From Paractinoplanes atraurantiacus (GTDB lineage: Bacteria > Actinomycetota > Actinomycetes > Mycobacteriales > Micromonosporaceae), in assembly GCF_900215205.1 (NCBI RefSeq), contig NZ_OBDY01000039.1, positions 27,950 through 91,949 on the forward strand: a stretch of DNA of 64,000 nt, written 5' to 3'. A model generated the notes under the pieces. The model ran no database searches. It was not told where the DNA came from and saw nothing but the letters and a program-made list of their open reading frames with translations. A program made the translations under genes and the position numbers. Positions within the stretch are counted from its first letter, which is position 1, and each line of letters starts with the position of its first letter. Below, in pieces: positions 14,548-23,187 of the stretch.

Positions 14548-15945
14548 TCAGCTGTGCGGCTTGAGCCAGCGGGCCGTCGCGCGCGCGATCTCGGGCATGA
14601 CCGGGTCGTTCGCGATCTCGCCGAGCAGCCGGCGATGCCCGTCGGTGCCAATGCCATACGTGACGCCGTGCAGCACATGGCCGTCGCGCTGCCGCGCCAG
14701 AATGAGACGCCACTGCTGCTCGGTGAAGCTTCCGCCGCAGTGCGGCATGGCCCAGGCGGCGGCGCGGCGCACGGCGAGGTCATGGCCCGGACCGGTCAGA
14801 AGATCGAGGAGCAGGGGCCGGTGTACGCCGGTACCGAGCATCGTCATGGTCTGCAGCGCCCGGGTCGGGTCGCCGCCGCCGCGCCGGGCGAGGTCGCGAC
14901 GGCAGCCGTCGAGCAGCACCCCGGCCACCGGTTCCCGGAACGGCGTCTGCGCGATGGTCATGGCCGCGAAGACCCTCCGGTCGACCGCCGGGCCGTCCAG
15001 GGCCGTGCTGACCAGGGCCGCGAGCACCGGGTCGTGCTCGCCGGAGGTCACCTCGTCCGCCACCCGTCGTCCTTCGGCGGTGACTGTCTCTTCCACTTCC
15101 CGGGTGTACGCACGATGGGCGGCCCCCAGCAGACGCCCGGCCTCGCCGGTCGCGCCCGTGTGTCCCAGCAGCCGGGACAGCTGTTCCCACTGCTCGCCTT
15201 GGAAATGCCCGTTCTCGATTTTCCGTACGGCCGCGAGCAGCGCACCCTGATGATGGCGGTCGCTGTCCGGCGCCTCGAGCTGCTTGAGGACGTACGCGTT
15301 GGCGACCGGATCCGCCGACACGTCCAACAGGGACAGTGGCTCGATCACGGCGGGCCGCCGCGGATCCTCGACGAGGTCGATGCAGGCCTCGATGAGGTGC
15401 GGGCCGGCCGCCGGATGTTCCAGCAGGCGGCTGGCCGCCTCCTGCCGTTGCAGCCATCCGGTGCCCTCGCTGAGGGTCAGGTCGGCCAGCAGCTTCTCGC
15501 CGATCCCCCGCCACAGGCCGGGCGGATGCAGCACCAGCCCCGGCCGTTCGCCGACGAGGTCGGTGAGCTCACCCCACTGCGTGCCGGTGAGCGGGTGGCG
15601 GGACCGGGCGAGGTCGAGCAGTTCGTGCAGGGCCCGGTCGCCGGACGGGCTTCGGCCCGGCGGAGGCCGCCCGGCGTCGGGCAGCGTCCGGTAGAGGGCG
15701 TCGCGCACGGTGACCAGCGACTCCGGTTCGAGCCCGAGCAGGTGTTCATACCGCCGGACGACATCGCGGCCGGCGGGCAGATCACCGTTCTCCCATCGCG
15801 TGACATGCGAGGGCGCCAGCCGGGGACGGCCGTCGGTCCGGTACGCCTCGGCGAACACCCGCCCGCTGCGCAGCTCACCGCCGGCCCCGAGCCGCCGGTT
15901 GGCCCGAAGCAGCCACCCCACATAGTCGGCCCCGGTCAGCGTCAC
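14548..15945 (-). CDS. HTH protein with C-terminal helical repeats
   Basis: 465 residues. The first 75 form an XRE-like helix-turn-helix (LAPSHVTRWENGDLPAGRDVVRRYEHLLGL). The remaining about 390 are mostly alpha-helical with HEAT-like periodicity, for example AAVRKIENGHFQGEQW and AVRRAAAWAMPHC. It starts with GTG 15945, overlapping the stop of the ThDP-fold gene by 4 bp (GTGA), so the two are translationally coupled. That makes it a candidate sensor or regulator of the upstream enzyme or its product. I know no characterised member of this layout. Confidence 0.6.
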   Translation of the reverse strand: MTLTGADYVGWLLRANRRLGAGGELRSGRVFAEAYRTDGRPRLAPSHVTRWENGDLPAGRDVVRRYEHLLGLEPESLVTVRDALYRTLPDAGRPPPGRSPSGDRALHELLDLARSRHPLTGTQWGELTDLVGERPGLVLHPPGLWRGIGEKLLADLTLSEGTGWLQRQEAASRLLEHPAAGPHLIEACIDLVEDPRRPAVIEPLSLLDVSADPVANAYVLKQLEAPDSDRHHQGALLAAVRKIENGHFQGEQWEQLSRLLGHTGATGEAGRLLGAAHRAYTREVEETVTAEGRRVADEVTSGEHDPVLAALVSTALDGPAVDRRVFAAMTIAQTPFREPVAGVLLDGCRRDLARRGGGDPTRALQTMTMLGTGVHRPLLLDLLTGPGHDLAVRRAAAWAMPHCGGSFTEQQWRLILARQRDGHVLHGVTYGIGTDGHRRLLGEIANDPVMPEIARATARWLKPHS

Positions 15946-17657
15946 CGCTCTCCCCGCCCACCCACAAAACGCCGATGGCGTGGCGTCACACCGGGCGCGG
16001 TACGTATCTCCACCACCGCCGCCCCGGGCCGAAGCGCTTCCCCCGCCAGGGCAGCGACCCAGCCGTCCCCCGCACCTTCGCCCCGCGCGCCCGCATCCCG
16101 CGCGCCCTCGCCCCGCGCGCCCTCGCCCCCCGCGCCCTCGCCTCGCGCGCCGTCGTCCTGCGCGCCCTCGCCTCGCGCGCCGTCGTCCTGCGCGCCCTCA
16201 TTGAGGAGGAACACGGTCAGGTCGAGGCCGGCCATTTCTCCCGGATGGGCCACATCGCCGTCGAAGACCACCACCTTGCGCCCGGGTGAGGCGATGGCCG
16301 CGCCGACCGCGAAGGGCAGGGCGCGGCCGGCCCCGCCCGGCGGCTCCCCGGCGGCGAAGAAGCGGCCGTCGCGCGGGCGGCCGATGAGCGCGCAGACGAA
16401 CGCCGCGCACCGGCCGCCGCCGACCACCACGACGGCGTCGGCCGGAATGAGCGCGTCGATCGTGGCCAAGGCGCGCCTCGGGTCGACCAAGCCGGCGGGT
16501 ATCGGCGGTGCGAAGTTCAGCAGGTCCTCCCGCCAGCACTCGGCGGCCGTTCCCACCGGCGCGAACCAGGGCGCTCGCCGGGACACCGCACCGCACAGCA
16601 GGCCGAGGATCTCCGCCATGTCGCCGTCGCCGTCGTCCACCAGCATCGTCCGCGGCGCCACCGGCGCTCCGGAAACCGGCCCCGCTCCGGAAATCAACGA
16701 CGCTCCCGACATCGGCCGCTCTCCCGACATCGGCCGCTCTCCCGACATCGGCCGCTCTCCCGACATCGGCCGCTCTCCGGAAATCGGCCGCTCTCCGGAA
16801 ATCGGCCGCTCTCCGGAAACCGGCCGCGCTCGCGGGTTCGGTGGCGCTCCCCGAAGTGACCGCAGCCGCGAGTCCGGTCTCGTGCGGCCGAAGGACAGGA
16901 CCAGGTCGGCCGCGCGCAGCACCCGCTCGGCGGCCGGGTGGGCCAGGTCGCCGGCCAGGCCGAGGTCCTGGGCGTGGCCGTCGAACAGGCCCTTCGCGGC
17001 CAGCGTGGTGGCCAGGGCTGCTCCTGTGCGCTCCGCTAAATCCCGTACCAAATCGGCAGTGCCTGTTGCCTGAATGCCCCGGCCGGCCAGGAGCACGGGC
17101 CGCTCGGAGCGTGCCAGCGCCGCCGTCAACCGGCGGGCCACCGCCGCGTCGTCGCCCACGGCCAGGCCGATGCGGGGCCGGGGCGCCGGAAGCTTGACCG
17201 CGCCCACCCGCACCGGCGACGTCAGCAGTTCCGCGTCGACGCCCACCACGACCGGGCGCAACCGGTCGGCCGCGAGGCTCAGCGCGTCGGCCAGCACCGC
17301 CGCCGGGTCCTCGCCGGGCCACATGCGGCGGTACGCGGTCACGTCGTGCTCCTCGGCCGCCGCGATCAGCACGACCGCCGACCGGTCGCGCGCGGCCACC
17401 CGCAGCGACGACACCACCTCGCTGAGCCCCAGCCCGTGCGGCACCGAGCAGATGCCGGGCCGTCCGGACGCCCACGCGTAGCCCTCGGCCATCGCCACCG
17501 CGTCGCTCTCGTGGTGGGCCGCCACGACCTCGACGCCGTGCTCGCGCAGGGCGAGCAGCAGGGCCGCGTTGTCGTCACCCATCAGCCCGAAGACGTGGGT
17601 GCGGCCACTGGAGAGGATCGCCTCGGCGAAGGCCTGCGCGTGGGTGGAACCGGCCAT
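15942..17657 (-). CDS. ThDP-dependent enzyme-like protein with repeat insertions
   Basis: 571-residue protein of the acetolactate synthase/benzoylformate decarboxylase fold. The N-terminal pyrimidine-binding domain is intact, with catalytic Glu in VVAAHHESDAVAMAEGYA. The middle domain follows (PVLLAGRGIQATG). The C-terminal cofactor domain is odd: it reads VVVFDGDVAHPGEM and LLNEG where a GDG...NN ThDP/Mg motif is expected, then goes straight into a pentapeptide array. A second, hexapeptide array lies between the middle and C-terminal domains. Start ATG 17657 has GAGGGAG upstream; an in-frame start at 17753 lacks one. The gene is coupled to the HTH gene downstream. Its catalytic competence is doubtful. 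Confidence 0.7.
   Translation of the reverse strand: MAGSTHAQAFAEAILSSGRTHVFGLMGDDNAALLLALREHGVEVVAAHHESDAVAMAEGYAWASGRPGICSVPHGLGLSEVVSSLRVAARDRSAVVLIAAAEEHDVTAYRRMWPGEDPAAVLADALSLAADRLRPVVVGVDAELLTSPVRVGAVKLPAPRPRIGLAVGDDAAVARRLTAALARSERPVLLAGRGIQATGTADLVRDLAERTGAALATTLAAKGLFDGHAQDLGLAGDLAHPAAERVLRAADLVLSFGRTRPDSRLRSLRGAPPNPRARPVSGERPISGERPISGERPMSGERPMSGERPMSGERPMSGASLISGAGPVSGAPVAPRTMLVDDGDGDMAEILGLLCGAVSRRAPWFAPVGTAAECWREDLLNFAPPIPAGLVDPRRALATIDALIPADAVVVVGGGRCAAFVCALIGRPRDGRFFAAGEPPGGAGRALPFAVGAAIASPGRKVVVFDGDVAHPGEMAGLDLTVFLLNEGAQDDGARGEGAQDDGARGEGAGGEGARGEGARDAGARGEGAGDGWVAALAGEALRPGAAVVEIRTAPGVTPRHRRFVGGRGER
16071..16200 (-). repeat. 15-bp array replacing a cofactor-loop region
   Basis: About eight and a half 15-bp units (for example 16101-16115, 16116-16130, 16131-16145, 16161-16175), plus-strand consensus CGCGCC(C/G)TCG(C/T)C(C/T)(C/T)G. 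In frame this encodes GARGE/GAQDD pentapeptides immediately after LLNE of the ThDP-fold protein. Confidence 0.88.
16665..16824 (-). repeat. 18-bp tandem array in the ThDP-fold gene
   Basis: Six clean 18-bp units from 16717 to 16824 (CGCTCTCCCGACATCGGC and close variants), with three degenerate copies before them. In frame this gives SGERPM/SGERPI hexapeptides at the border between the middle and C-terminal domains. Confidence 0.9.
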
Positions 17658-17767
17658 CGATCTCCCTCGGATCTCCGCAGCCCACCGGCCGGGTCGAAGG
17701 CTGAAGGATAGCCGAGGACGCCGCGCCCGGACGAAGCCGAAAGCGGCGATCATGTATCGTCCGGCCC

Positions 17768-18322
17768 GTGGGCGACGCTCTCGAAAGGCTTGTCGCGGCG
17801 GGATCGGAGGGCCTGGCGCCCCTCGTTTCGCCGCCGGTCCCGCTGTACGACCGCAAGAACGGCTTCTACGCCTTCGACTCGGCCCTGCTGGTCCGCCCGG
17901 TGTCCGTGCCCGCCGGCCCGATCCTGGACGTGGCGGCCTGGAACTCGCGCGCCTTGTGGGGCGCGGTCTACGGCGACGTGCTCGACGGTGTCACGTTCTT
18001 CGCCGAGGACGTGTTCGGCGGCCAGTTCGGCTTCCGCGGCGACGAGGTCGTCTCGTTCAACCCGGAGACCGGCGAGGTCGAGCACATGGCCTCCTCTCTG
18101 GAGGGCTGGGCCACCGAGATCATCGACGACTGCTCGGTGATGACCGGCCATGCCCTGGCCCGGGAGTGGCAGCTGCAGCACCGCCCCCTGGCCCCGGCCG
18201 AGCGCCTCATCCCCGTGGTCCCCTTCGTGCTGGGCGGCGAGTACGCGGCCGGCAACCTGCGCCCGGTCGCCGACGTCGAGGCGATGCGCGTCTACGGCGA
18301 CCTGTACAAGGTGACTTCCTGA
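17768..18322 (+). CDS. SMI1/KNR4 (SUKH) family protein
   Basis: 184-residue SUKH-fold protein. The core reads FFAEDVFGGQFGFRGDEVVSFNPETGEVE, followed by LEGW and a C-terminal PFVLGGEYAAGNLRPV, a pattern seen in actinobacterial SUKH proteins. SUKH proteins often act as immunity factors against toxins or as protein-binding modules; no toxin gene is adjacent. It appears leaderless: TATCGT (17755-17760) lies 7 bp before GTG 17768. The next gene begins one base after its stop. Confidence 0.72.
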   Translation: MGDALERLVAAGSEGLAPLVSPPVPLYDRKNGFYAFDSALLVRPVSVPAGPILDVAAWNSRALWGAVYGDVLDGVTFFAEDVFGGQFGFRGDEVVSFNPETGEVEHMASSLEGWATEIIDDCSVMTGHALAREWQLQHRPLAPAERLIPVVPFVLGGEYAAGNLRPVADVEAMRVYGDLYKVTS

Positions 18323-18323
18323 A

Positions 18324-18734
18324 ATGTCCCGCCGGCATCTGATCGTCGCCGCGATCCTGGCCGGCTGTTTCGTCTGGACCATGATCGTCGTCGGCTTGTC
18401 GTTCGCGATGGTCGAGCGCGGAACCGGCCAGTGGTGGGTGATCCCGCTTTTCGGCGCGGTCATGCCGGTGGTGGCGCTTGTGGCCGTACGCCGGGTCCCC
18501 GCCCCACCCCCTCCCGAGCCGGCGGCGGCGAAACCCACCGAGCCGCTCAGCGCCCGGGAACTGGAGGTGCTGCGCCACCTGGCCGCCGGCCACTCGAACA
18601 GCGAGATCGCCAAGGCCCTGTTCCTCGCCCCCGGAACGGTGAAGGCGCACCTCAACCACATCTTCCGCAAGCTCGGCGCGACCAGCCGCCTGCAGGCCGT
18701 CGCCCACGCCCGCGAGGCCGGACTGCTGGATTAA
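18324..18734 (+). CDS. Membrane-anchored LuxR-type HTH protein
   Basis: 136 residues: two hydrophobic helices (about 8-28 and 38-56), a proline-rich hinge (PAPPPPEP), and a C-terminal LuxR/GerE DNA-binding domain (LSARELEVLRHLAAGHSNSEIAKALF...GTVKAHLNHIFRKLG). It has no receiver or ligand domain, so the membrane segment itself may be the sensor. The start is one base after the SUKH stop, implying translational coupling. The target is unknown, possibly its own operon or the membrane protein gene downstream. Confidence 0.78.
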   Translation: MSRRHLIVAAILAGCFVWTMIVVGLSFAMVERGTGQWWVIPLFGAVMPVVALVAVRRVPAPPPPEPAAAKPTEPLSARELEVLRHLAAGHSNSEIAKALFLAPGTVKAHLNHIFRKLGATSRLQAVAHAREAGLLD

Positions 18735-18794
18735 ACCCGGTCTAGGCCTTTCGGCAGACGATTTCCGCGGCCGCACACCCCTAGCGTCCGCCGC

Positions 18795-19472
18795 ATGAAA
18801 CCGAAGTTCGCCCTGGCCGCCCTGTTCCTCGTCGTGGTCGAAGGCCTGTCGCTGAAAGAGTTCCTGCCCCTCCCGCTCGCGGTGCTGATCGCCGCCGCCT
18901 GGGCCGCCGGCATCTGTTTCGCCGCTCACCGCGCGAGCCGCCGCCCGAGGTTGAGCCTGTGGCTGGAGGAGGGCCTGGTCGCCTTCGGCTGCCTCACCAT
19001 GGCCCTGCTGGCGTTCGGCGGCGCCATCGGCCTGCTCATGCTCGGCACCGCCCTGGACAGCTCTTCGATCACCGGCGAGACCATGGTGACGATGTTCCTG
19101 CCCAGCATCCCGATCGCGATAGCGGCCAACGTCCCCACCGAGCTCTTCGTCATCCCGGGCCTGCTCATCCTGGCCTGGCGCCCCGGTCCTCGCCGGGTGC
19201 TGGTGGTCGCGGCGGCCGCACTCTATTTCGTACACCGAATCTGGACCTATCTGGTGTTCGCCCCCGACCGCCTCGATTTCGCCGCCGCCGAGCGCTCCAC
19301 GACGCCCCTCTCCCCCGCCGAGAGGACCGAGTTCGCGCAGGCCCTGCACGTCGACGACCCGCGCTGGATCCTGAACGTGCTCATCTTCGCGGCCCTGCTA
19401 GGGGCGGCGTTCTGCTCGCGCTTTGATGTGGGCCGCGCGTTCGATCAAAAGCCTTCTGAGGTACGGGGTTAG
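18795..19472 (+). CDS. Multi-pass membrane protein, unknown function
   Basis: 225 residues with about six hydrophobic segments and no recognised motif. TAGCGT at 18782-18787 lies 7 bp before ATG 18795, so the transcript is probably leaderless and separate from the LuxR gene 60 bp upstream. Its 3' end overlaps the convergent SRPBCC gene by 75 bp. Confidence 0.6.
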   Translation: MKPKFALAALFLVVVEGLSLKEFLPLPLAVLIAAAWAAGICFAAHRASRRPRLSLWLEEGLVAFGCLTMALLAFGGAIGLLMLGTALDSSSITGETMVTMFLPSIPIAIAANVPTELFVIPGLLILAWRPGPRRVLVVAAAALYFVHRIWTYLVFAPDRLDFAAAERSTTPLSPAERTEFAQALHVDDPRWILNVLIFAALLGAAFCSRFDVGRAFDQKPSEVRG

Positions 19473-19841
19473 CACCACCGCCATCGGCGCGCGAAACGAC
19501 ATGCGGTCGGTCATGCGCGTACGCCCGTCTCCCAGCTCTTCGAAAAGATGCTCGTGGCGCATCTCCCGGAACGGCCCACGGGTCTGCTCGTCGACGAACC
19601 GCCAGGGCCGCTCATATACGGTGACGCGACTGGTCATCCGCCACCACAGCCCGAAATGCCGGGCCCGGAACGTCACCTCGTCCCCCAGCCCGAGCCGGCG
19701 CTGCCCACCGGCCGTCGCGGCCGTCTCCCGGCTGCCGGCCAGCGACGCGGAGTGCACGTCCATGTCGAGCTCCAGGTCGAACACGGTGGTCGCCGCGGCA
19801 CCGATCACAGTCACGACCTCGATCATCACCTTAGTATTCAC
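19398..19841 (-). CDS. SRPBCC-fold (polyketide cyclase/START-like) protein
   Basis: 147 residues with the signature of small SRPBCC ligand-binding proteins: early strand IEVVTVIGAAATTVFDLELDMDVH, middle RARHFGLWWRMTSRVTVYERPWRFVDEQTRGPFREMRHEHLFEE (given only as family-like context), and a C-terminal helix. The ligand is unknown. The start could be GTG 19841 or the ATG five codons later. It converges on, and overlaps by 75 bp, the preceding membrane-protein gene. Confidence 0.7.
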   Translation of the reverse strand: MNTKVMIEVVTVIGAAATTVFDLELDMDVHSASLAGSRETAATAGGQRRLGLGDEVTFRARHFGLWWRMTSRVTVYERPWRFVDEQTRGPFREMRHEHLFEELGDGRTRMTDRMSFRAPMAVVLTPYLRRLLIERAAHIKARAERRP

Positions 19842-19870
19842 GCTCCGCTTCCAACCGCTGAGAGGACGGC

Positions 19871-20935
19871 ATGAACGAGGATCCGCGGGCGATCGCCACC
19901 CGGCTCACCGAGCTGGACGACGTGACCGGCGTGTGGGCCGTCGCCGGCCGTCGCCTCGAGGCCGGCGACGCCGCCTTCGTGGCCGGCCTCGGCATCGCCA
20001 TGTGGCAGCGCCACGGCCAGGACGCGAACCCGCCGTGGCAGTATCGCAGCGCCTTCGACCACGTGCTCCGGCTGCTGGCGCTGGCGCCGGGCCGGATCGA
20101 CGAGGCCCTGCGCCTGATGGCGGTGACGATCGACCGGCGCCGAGCCCGGTATGCGGCCTCCCTGCTCGCCTCCGCCCACTCCGCCGACGAGCTGACGCAG
20201 GTGTTCCGCGGCCCCGCCTCGGACGAGCTGCGCGCCTGCGTCCGGCAGGAGTCGATACTGCGGTCGGCCGAAATAGGGCACCCGTGGAACGCCCCCTGGC
20301 ATCCCCTGGCCTGGCTGCCTCCGGCCTTGACGCCGTTGGAGGGCCGGCCCGGCCTCCCCTCCTACCACGTGAACGGCGGCAGCCGCGACACGCCCGGACT
20401 GGCCGTCACCCCGGCCCGCCGGAGCGGCACCGCGCAGCCCGCCCGCGCGACGACGACTGAGGCGGAGTCCACCGCCATCGGCACGGCGGTCGCGAACTGG
20501 GCCGAGGGCTCGAACGGCCGCATCGAGGCGCGAACCTTCGCTCTGGACGCTGAACTCCCGCCGGACGCGCTCCCCGCCACCCTGGTGAGCCTCGGTCTGA
20601 AGAGCTACCACAAGCCGAAGAGCAGTCCCGGCCCGTGCTCGGCCACCCAGGCGTGGCAGCAGCTGTTCCTCGCGGCCTCGGGCGGCGGCGCCTACAACGA
20701 CGGCGACTACGGGGCGTACGGCCGCCTCTTCGCCTGGCAGTCGGTCGCCGCCCTCGTCGGTGCCCCTCCCGAGACACCGGCGTCCGAGGTGGAGGCCATG
20801 GCCCTCGCGAGCAGTTGGCACTGGTTCGCCGGCACCACCAAGTGGTTCGACGATGTCGCCTGGGACATCGGGCTGGCCGTCGTCTCCCCCGACCGGCGGC
20901 GCCTGGCCGTCCTGGCCGCCACCGACACCGACTGA
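19871..20935 (+). CDS. Unrecognised 354-residue protein
   Basis: I do not recognise this protein with confidence. It is helical at the N-terminus (residues 1-120), has a Pro/Ala/Thr-rich middle, and a C-terminal region rich in aromatic residues (GGGAYNDGDYGAYGRLFAWQ, WHWFAGTTKWFDDVAWDIG). No signal peptide, membrane segment or nucleotide-binding motif is visible. A GAGAGGAC site lies 4-11 bp before ATG 19871. The next gene starts 7 bp after its stop, so they form a two-gene unit. Confidence 0.6.
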   Translation: MNEDPRAIATRLTELDDVTGVWAVAGRRLEAGDAAFVAGLGIAMWQRHGQDANPPWQYRSAFDHVLRLLALAPGRIDEALRLMAVTIDRRRARYAASLLASAHSADELTQVFRGPASDELRACVRQESILRSAEIGHPWNAPWHPLAWLPPALTPLEGRPGLPSYHVNGGSRDTPGLAVTPARRSGTAQPARATTTEAESTAIGTAVANWAEGSNGRIEARTFALDAELPPDALPATLVSLGLKSYHKPKSSPGPCSATQAWQQLFLAASGGGAYNDGDYGAYGRLFAWQSVAALVGAPPETPASEVEAMALASSWHWFAGTTKWFDDVAWDIGLAVVSPDRRRLAVLAATDTD

Positions 20936-20942
20936 GGCGCCG

Positions 20943-21704
20943 ATGTCCCGACTGACCTGGATCAACTTCTGGCCGCCGGCCGGCTTCACGGACCGACCGT
21001 GGCTCGAGCACCCCGACGAGGACGCGCTGGTGCGCAGCAGCCGGAGTGTGTGCGAGCTCTACACCGAAGCCGTGGCGCCGGCCGGCCTCCAGGCCCGGCA
21101 TTCCGAGCTGCGCCTGTTCTGCCAGCACGCCGACGACCTTCTTCTGGAGGTCGACACCGATCGTGGCGAGGGCTTCGAATGTGCGCGGGCCGAGCTACCA
21201 CCGGGCATCGCCGAACTGCCCGCGCCCACCCGCGCCGCGCTGGCGCTGGAGCTGGTCCACGCGGCCGCGTCCAGGCTGGCCCGCGAACGCGGCTGGGACC
21301 AGACCGTCCTGGACGCCGCCCGGCAGCACGCCCTCGACAACGGCCTGCGCTTCCGCTGGCAGGGCCCGCCGAAGACCAGCCCCGACCGCAAACTGACGGC
21401 CCACCCGCTCTTCGTCCTCCACGACGACGGCTTCGCCCGGGCCACCATCCAGATCCGCCGCCGCGCCGACGGCCACCCGCTGGCCACCTCCGAACCGGCC
21501 CCGACGAACCTGAGCACGTCGCCCGCTTTCGCCCGCAGCGCCCGCACGCTGCGCTGGCACGGCAGCCGAAAAGTCACCAGCGACCTGCTCACCATCAGCC
21601 TGGACGACTCACCACCCCCGAGCGAGCCGGCTCCCGACGCGCCCGCCGAAGCACCGGACCTGCCCACCATCGTGGCCCTTCGCCGGAGCAACCGCCGCGA
21701 CTGA
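20943..21704 (+). CDS. Unrecognised 253-residue protein paired with the preceding gene
   Basis: Starts MSRLTWINFWPPAGF at ATG 20943, 7 bp after the previous stop. It is soluble, with Cys at VCELY, LFCQH and FECAR, a basic middle (WQGPPKTSPDRKLTAHP), and a Pro/Ala/Asp-rich tail. No family recognised. The tight spacing suggests it works with the upstream protein. Confidence 0.58.
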   Translation: MSRLTWINFWPPAGFTDRPWLEHPDEDALVRSSRSVCELYTEAVAPAGLQARHSELRLFCQHADDLLLEVDTDRGEGFECARAELPPGIAELPAPTRAALALELVHAAASRLARERGWDQTVLDAARQHALDNGLRFRWQGPPKTSPDRKLTAHPLFVLHDDGFARATIQIRRRADGHPLATSEPAPTNLSTSPAFARSARTLRWHGSRKVTSDLLTISLDDSPPPSEPAPDAPAEAPDLPTIVALRRSNRRD

Positions 21705-21711
21705 CCGCCCG

Positions 21712-23187
21712 CTATTCGGTGTCGTGATGCGGGGGCAGCTCGGCCACGAGGCGGGCGCCGACAGTGGAGTCGGCCACCCGCAGGGTGCCGCCGTGGCGTA
21801 CGGCGATGTCTCGCGCGATGGCCAGGCCCAGGCCGGCGCCGCCGTGGCTTCGGTCGCGGGCCTCGTCGGCTCGGGCGAACCGTTCGAAGACGCGTTCCCG
21901 CTCCGCGGGTGGGATGCCCGGGCCGTCGTCGTGGACCTCCACTCGTATCAGGGCCGGCTCCGTTTTCGTGACTGTCACGCTGATCTGGTCGCGGGCGTAG
22001 CGGGCCGCGTTGTCCAGCAGGTTGGCCAGCAGCCTGGTCAGCTCGTCCTCGCGGCCCATCACCAGCGCGGGCTCCCACGCCACCACCATGAACCGCCGGT
22101 CCGGCGGCACCCGGTAGGCCCTCTCCTCGGCCAGCTCCCGCGCGATCGCGGCCACGTCGACCGGCTTGCCGGCGGACGGCGTGGCCCGTTCGAGGCGGGC
22201 CAGCAGCAGCAGGTCGTCGGTGAGCCGCTGAAGCCGCCGGGTCATCGCGTGCAGGCCGTGCAGGTCGGCGGCGCCACCGTCGGCGAGCGCGACCTCGACC
22301 GCGCTGCGCAGACCGGCGAGCGGGCTGCGCAGCTCGTGCGCGGCGTCGGCGACGAACCGGCGCTGCCGGTCGGCGGCGCCGGCGAGCCGGTCCAGGGTCT
22401 CGTTCATGGTGACGGCCAGCCGCGCGATCTCGTCGCCGGTGCGCGGCTGTGGCACCCGGCTGCTCATGTCGGCGGCGGTGATGCGGGCCAGCTCGGCCCG
22501 CATCCGTTCCACCGGGCGCAGCGCACGCCCGGCGGCCCACCAGGCGACCGCGGCCACCATCAGGACGGCGGCGGGCAGACCCGGGATCAGCCACTGGTCG
22601 ACGGCGTTCACGGCGTTCTCCGCGGGCAGCGGCGACGCGAGCACGTACACGGTCGCCGTCACATGCCCCGCTTCGCCGATATTTCGCGCCGCCAAGGTCA
22701 CCTCACGGCCGTCGAGCCGGCGTCCCTCGTCGTTGGCCGGGGTGGGGAGCACGACGCGGATCTGGCCGGTCCATCCCTCCGTCATCAGCGGCGGTATCGG
22801 AGGAAAGACAAGACCGCTTTCCCGTACGTAATATGCGAGCCGTTCCTGTGCCAGCAGTACCCGGCCGTTGCCGTCGACCACCGCGTAGGACTCGGTGTAG
22901 TAGGGGAATTGGAGTCCGGCGCCGCGGACGTCGAGTCCCTTCTCCACCCGCTGCCGGGCCAGCGCGCCCACATCCGCGCTGAGCCTCGCCTCGGGGGTGT
23001 CGTAGGTCGCCGCGATGCCGCGGGCCTGCATCTGCGCGGTTTCCAGTGACGCTTTCATCCGGTTGGCGTAGATCTCGTGGCGCAGCCAGAGCGCCCCGCC
23101 GCCGAAGCACAGCGCGGCCGCCACCGCCGCCGCGACCGCCGCCCGGACCCGGACCGAGGCCGCTCGGGGGAACCGGAGCCTAGGCAC
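21712..23187 (-). CDS. Sensor histidine kinase
   Basis: 491-residue membrane kinase: one N-terminal helix, an extracytoplasmic sensor domain (about 45-160), a second helix, HAMP, then HisKA with phospho-acceptor His in DAAHELRSPLAGLRSAVE. The ATP-binding domain shows N-box NLLDNAARYA, G1 HDDGPGIP and G2 GGAGLGLAIA. Start GTG 23187 overlaps the response-regulator stop by 8 bp, so they are translationally coupled. The signal is not predictable. Confidence 0.93.
   Translation of the reverse strand: MPRLRFPRAASVRVRAAVAAAVAAALCFGGGALWLRHEIYANRMKASLETAQMQARGIAATYDTPEARLSADVGALARQRVEKGLDVRGAGLQFPYYTESYAVVDGNGRVLLAQERLAYYVRESGLVFPPIPPLMTEGWTGQIRVVLPTPANDEGRRLDGREVTLAARNIGEAGHVTATVYVLASPLPAENAVNAVDQWLIPGLPAAVLMVAAVAWWAAGRALRPVERMRAELARITAADMSSRVPQPRTGDEIARLAVTMNETLDRLAGAADRQRRFVADAAHELRSPLAGLRSAVEVALADGGAADLHGLHAMTRRLQRLTDDLLLLARLERATPSAGKPVDVAAIARELAEERAYRVPPDRRFMVVAWEPALVMGREDELTRLLANLLDNAARYARDQISVTVTKTEPALIRVEVHDDGPGIPPAERERVFERFARADEARDRSHGGAGLGLAIARDIAVRHGGTLRVADSTVGARLVAELPPHHDTE

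Noticed and set aside
16665..16824. CRISPR-like array of 18-bp repeats
   Set aside because: Units are contiguous with no spacers, too short, and in frame within a coding gene.
14005..17073. 1022-codon plus-strand ORF across three minus-strand genes
   Set aside because: Includes the repeat arrays and reads as compositional noise; the minus-strand genes show recognisable folds.
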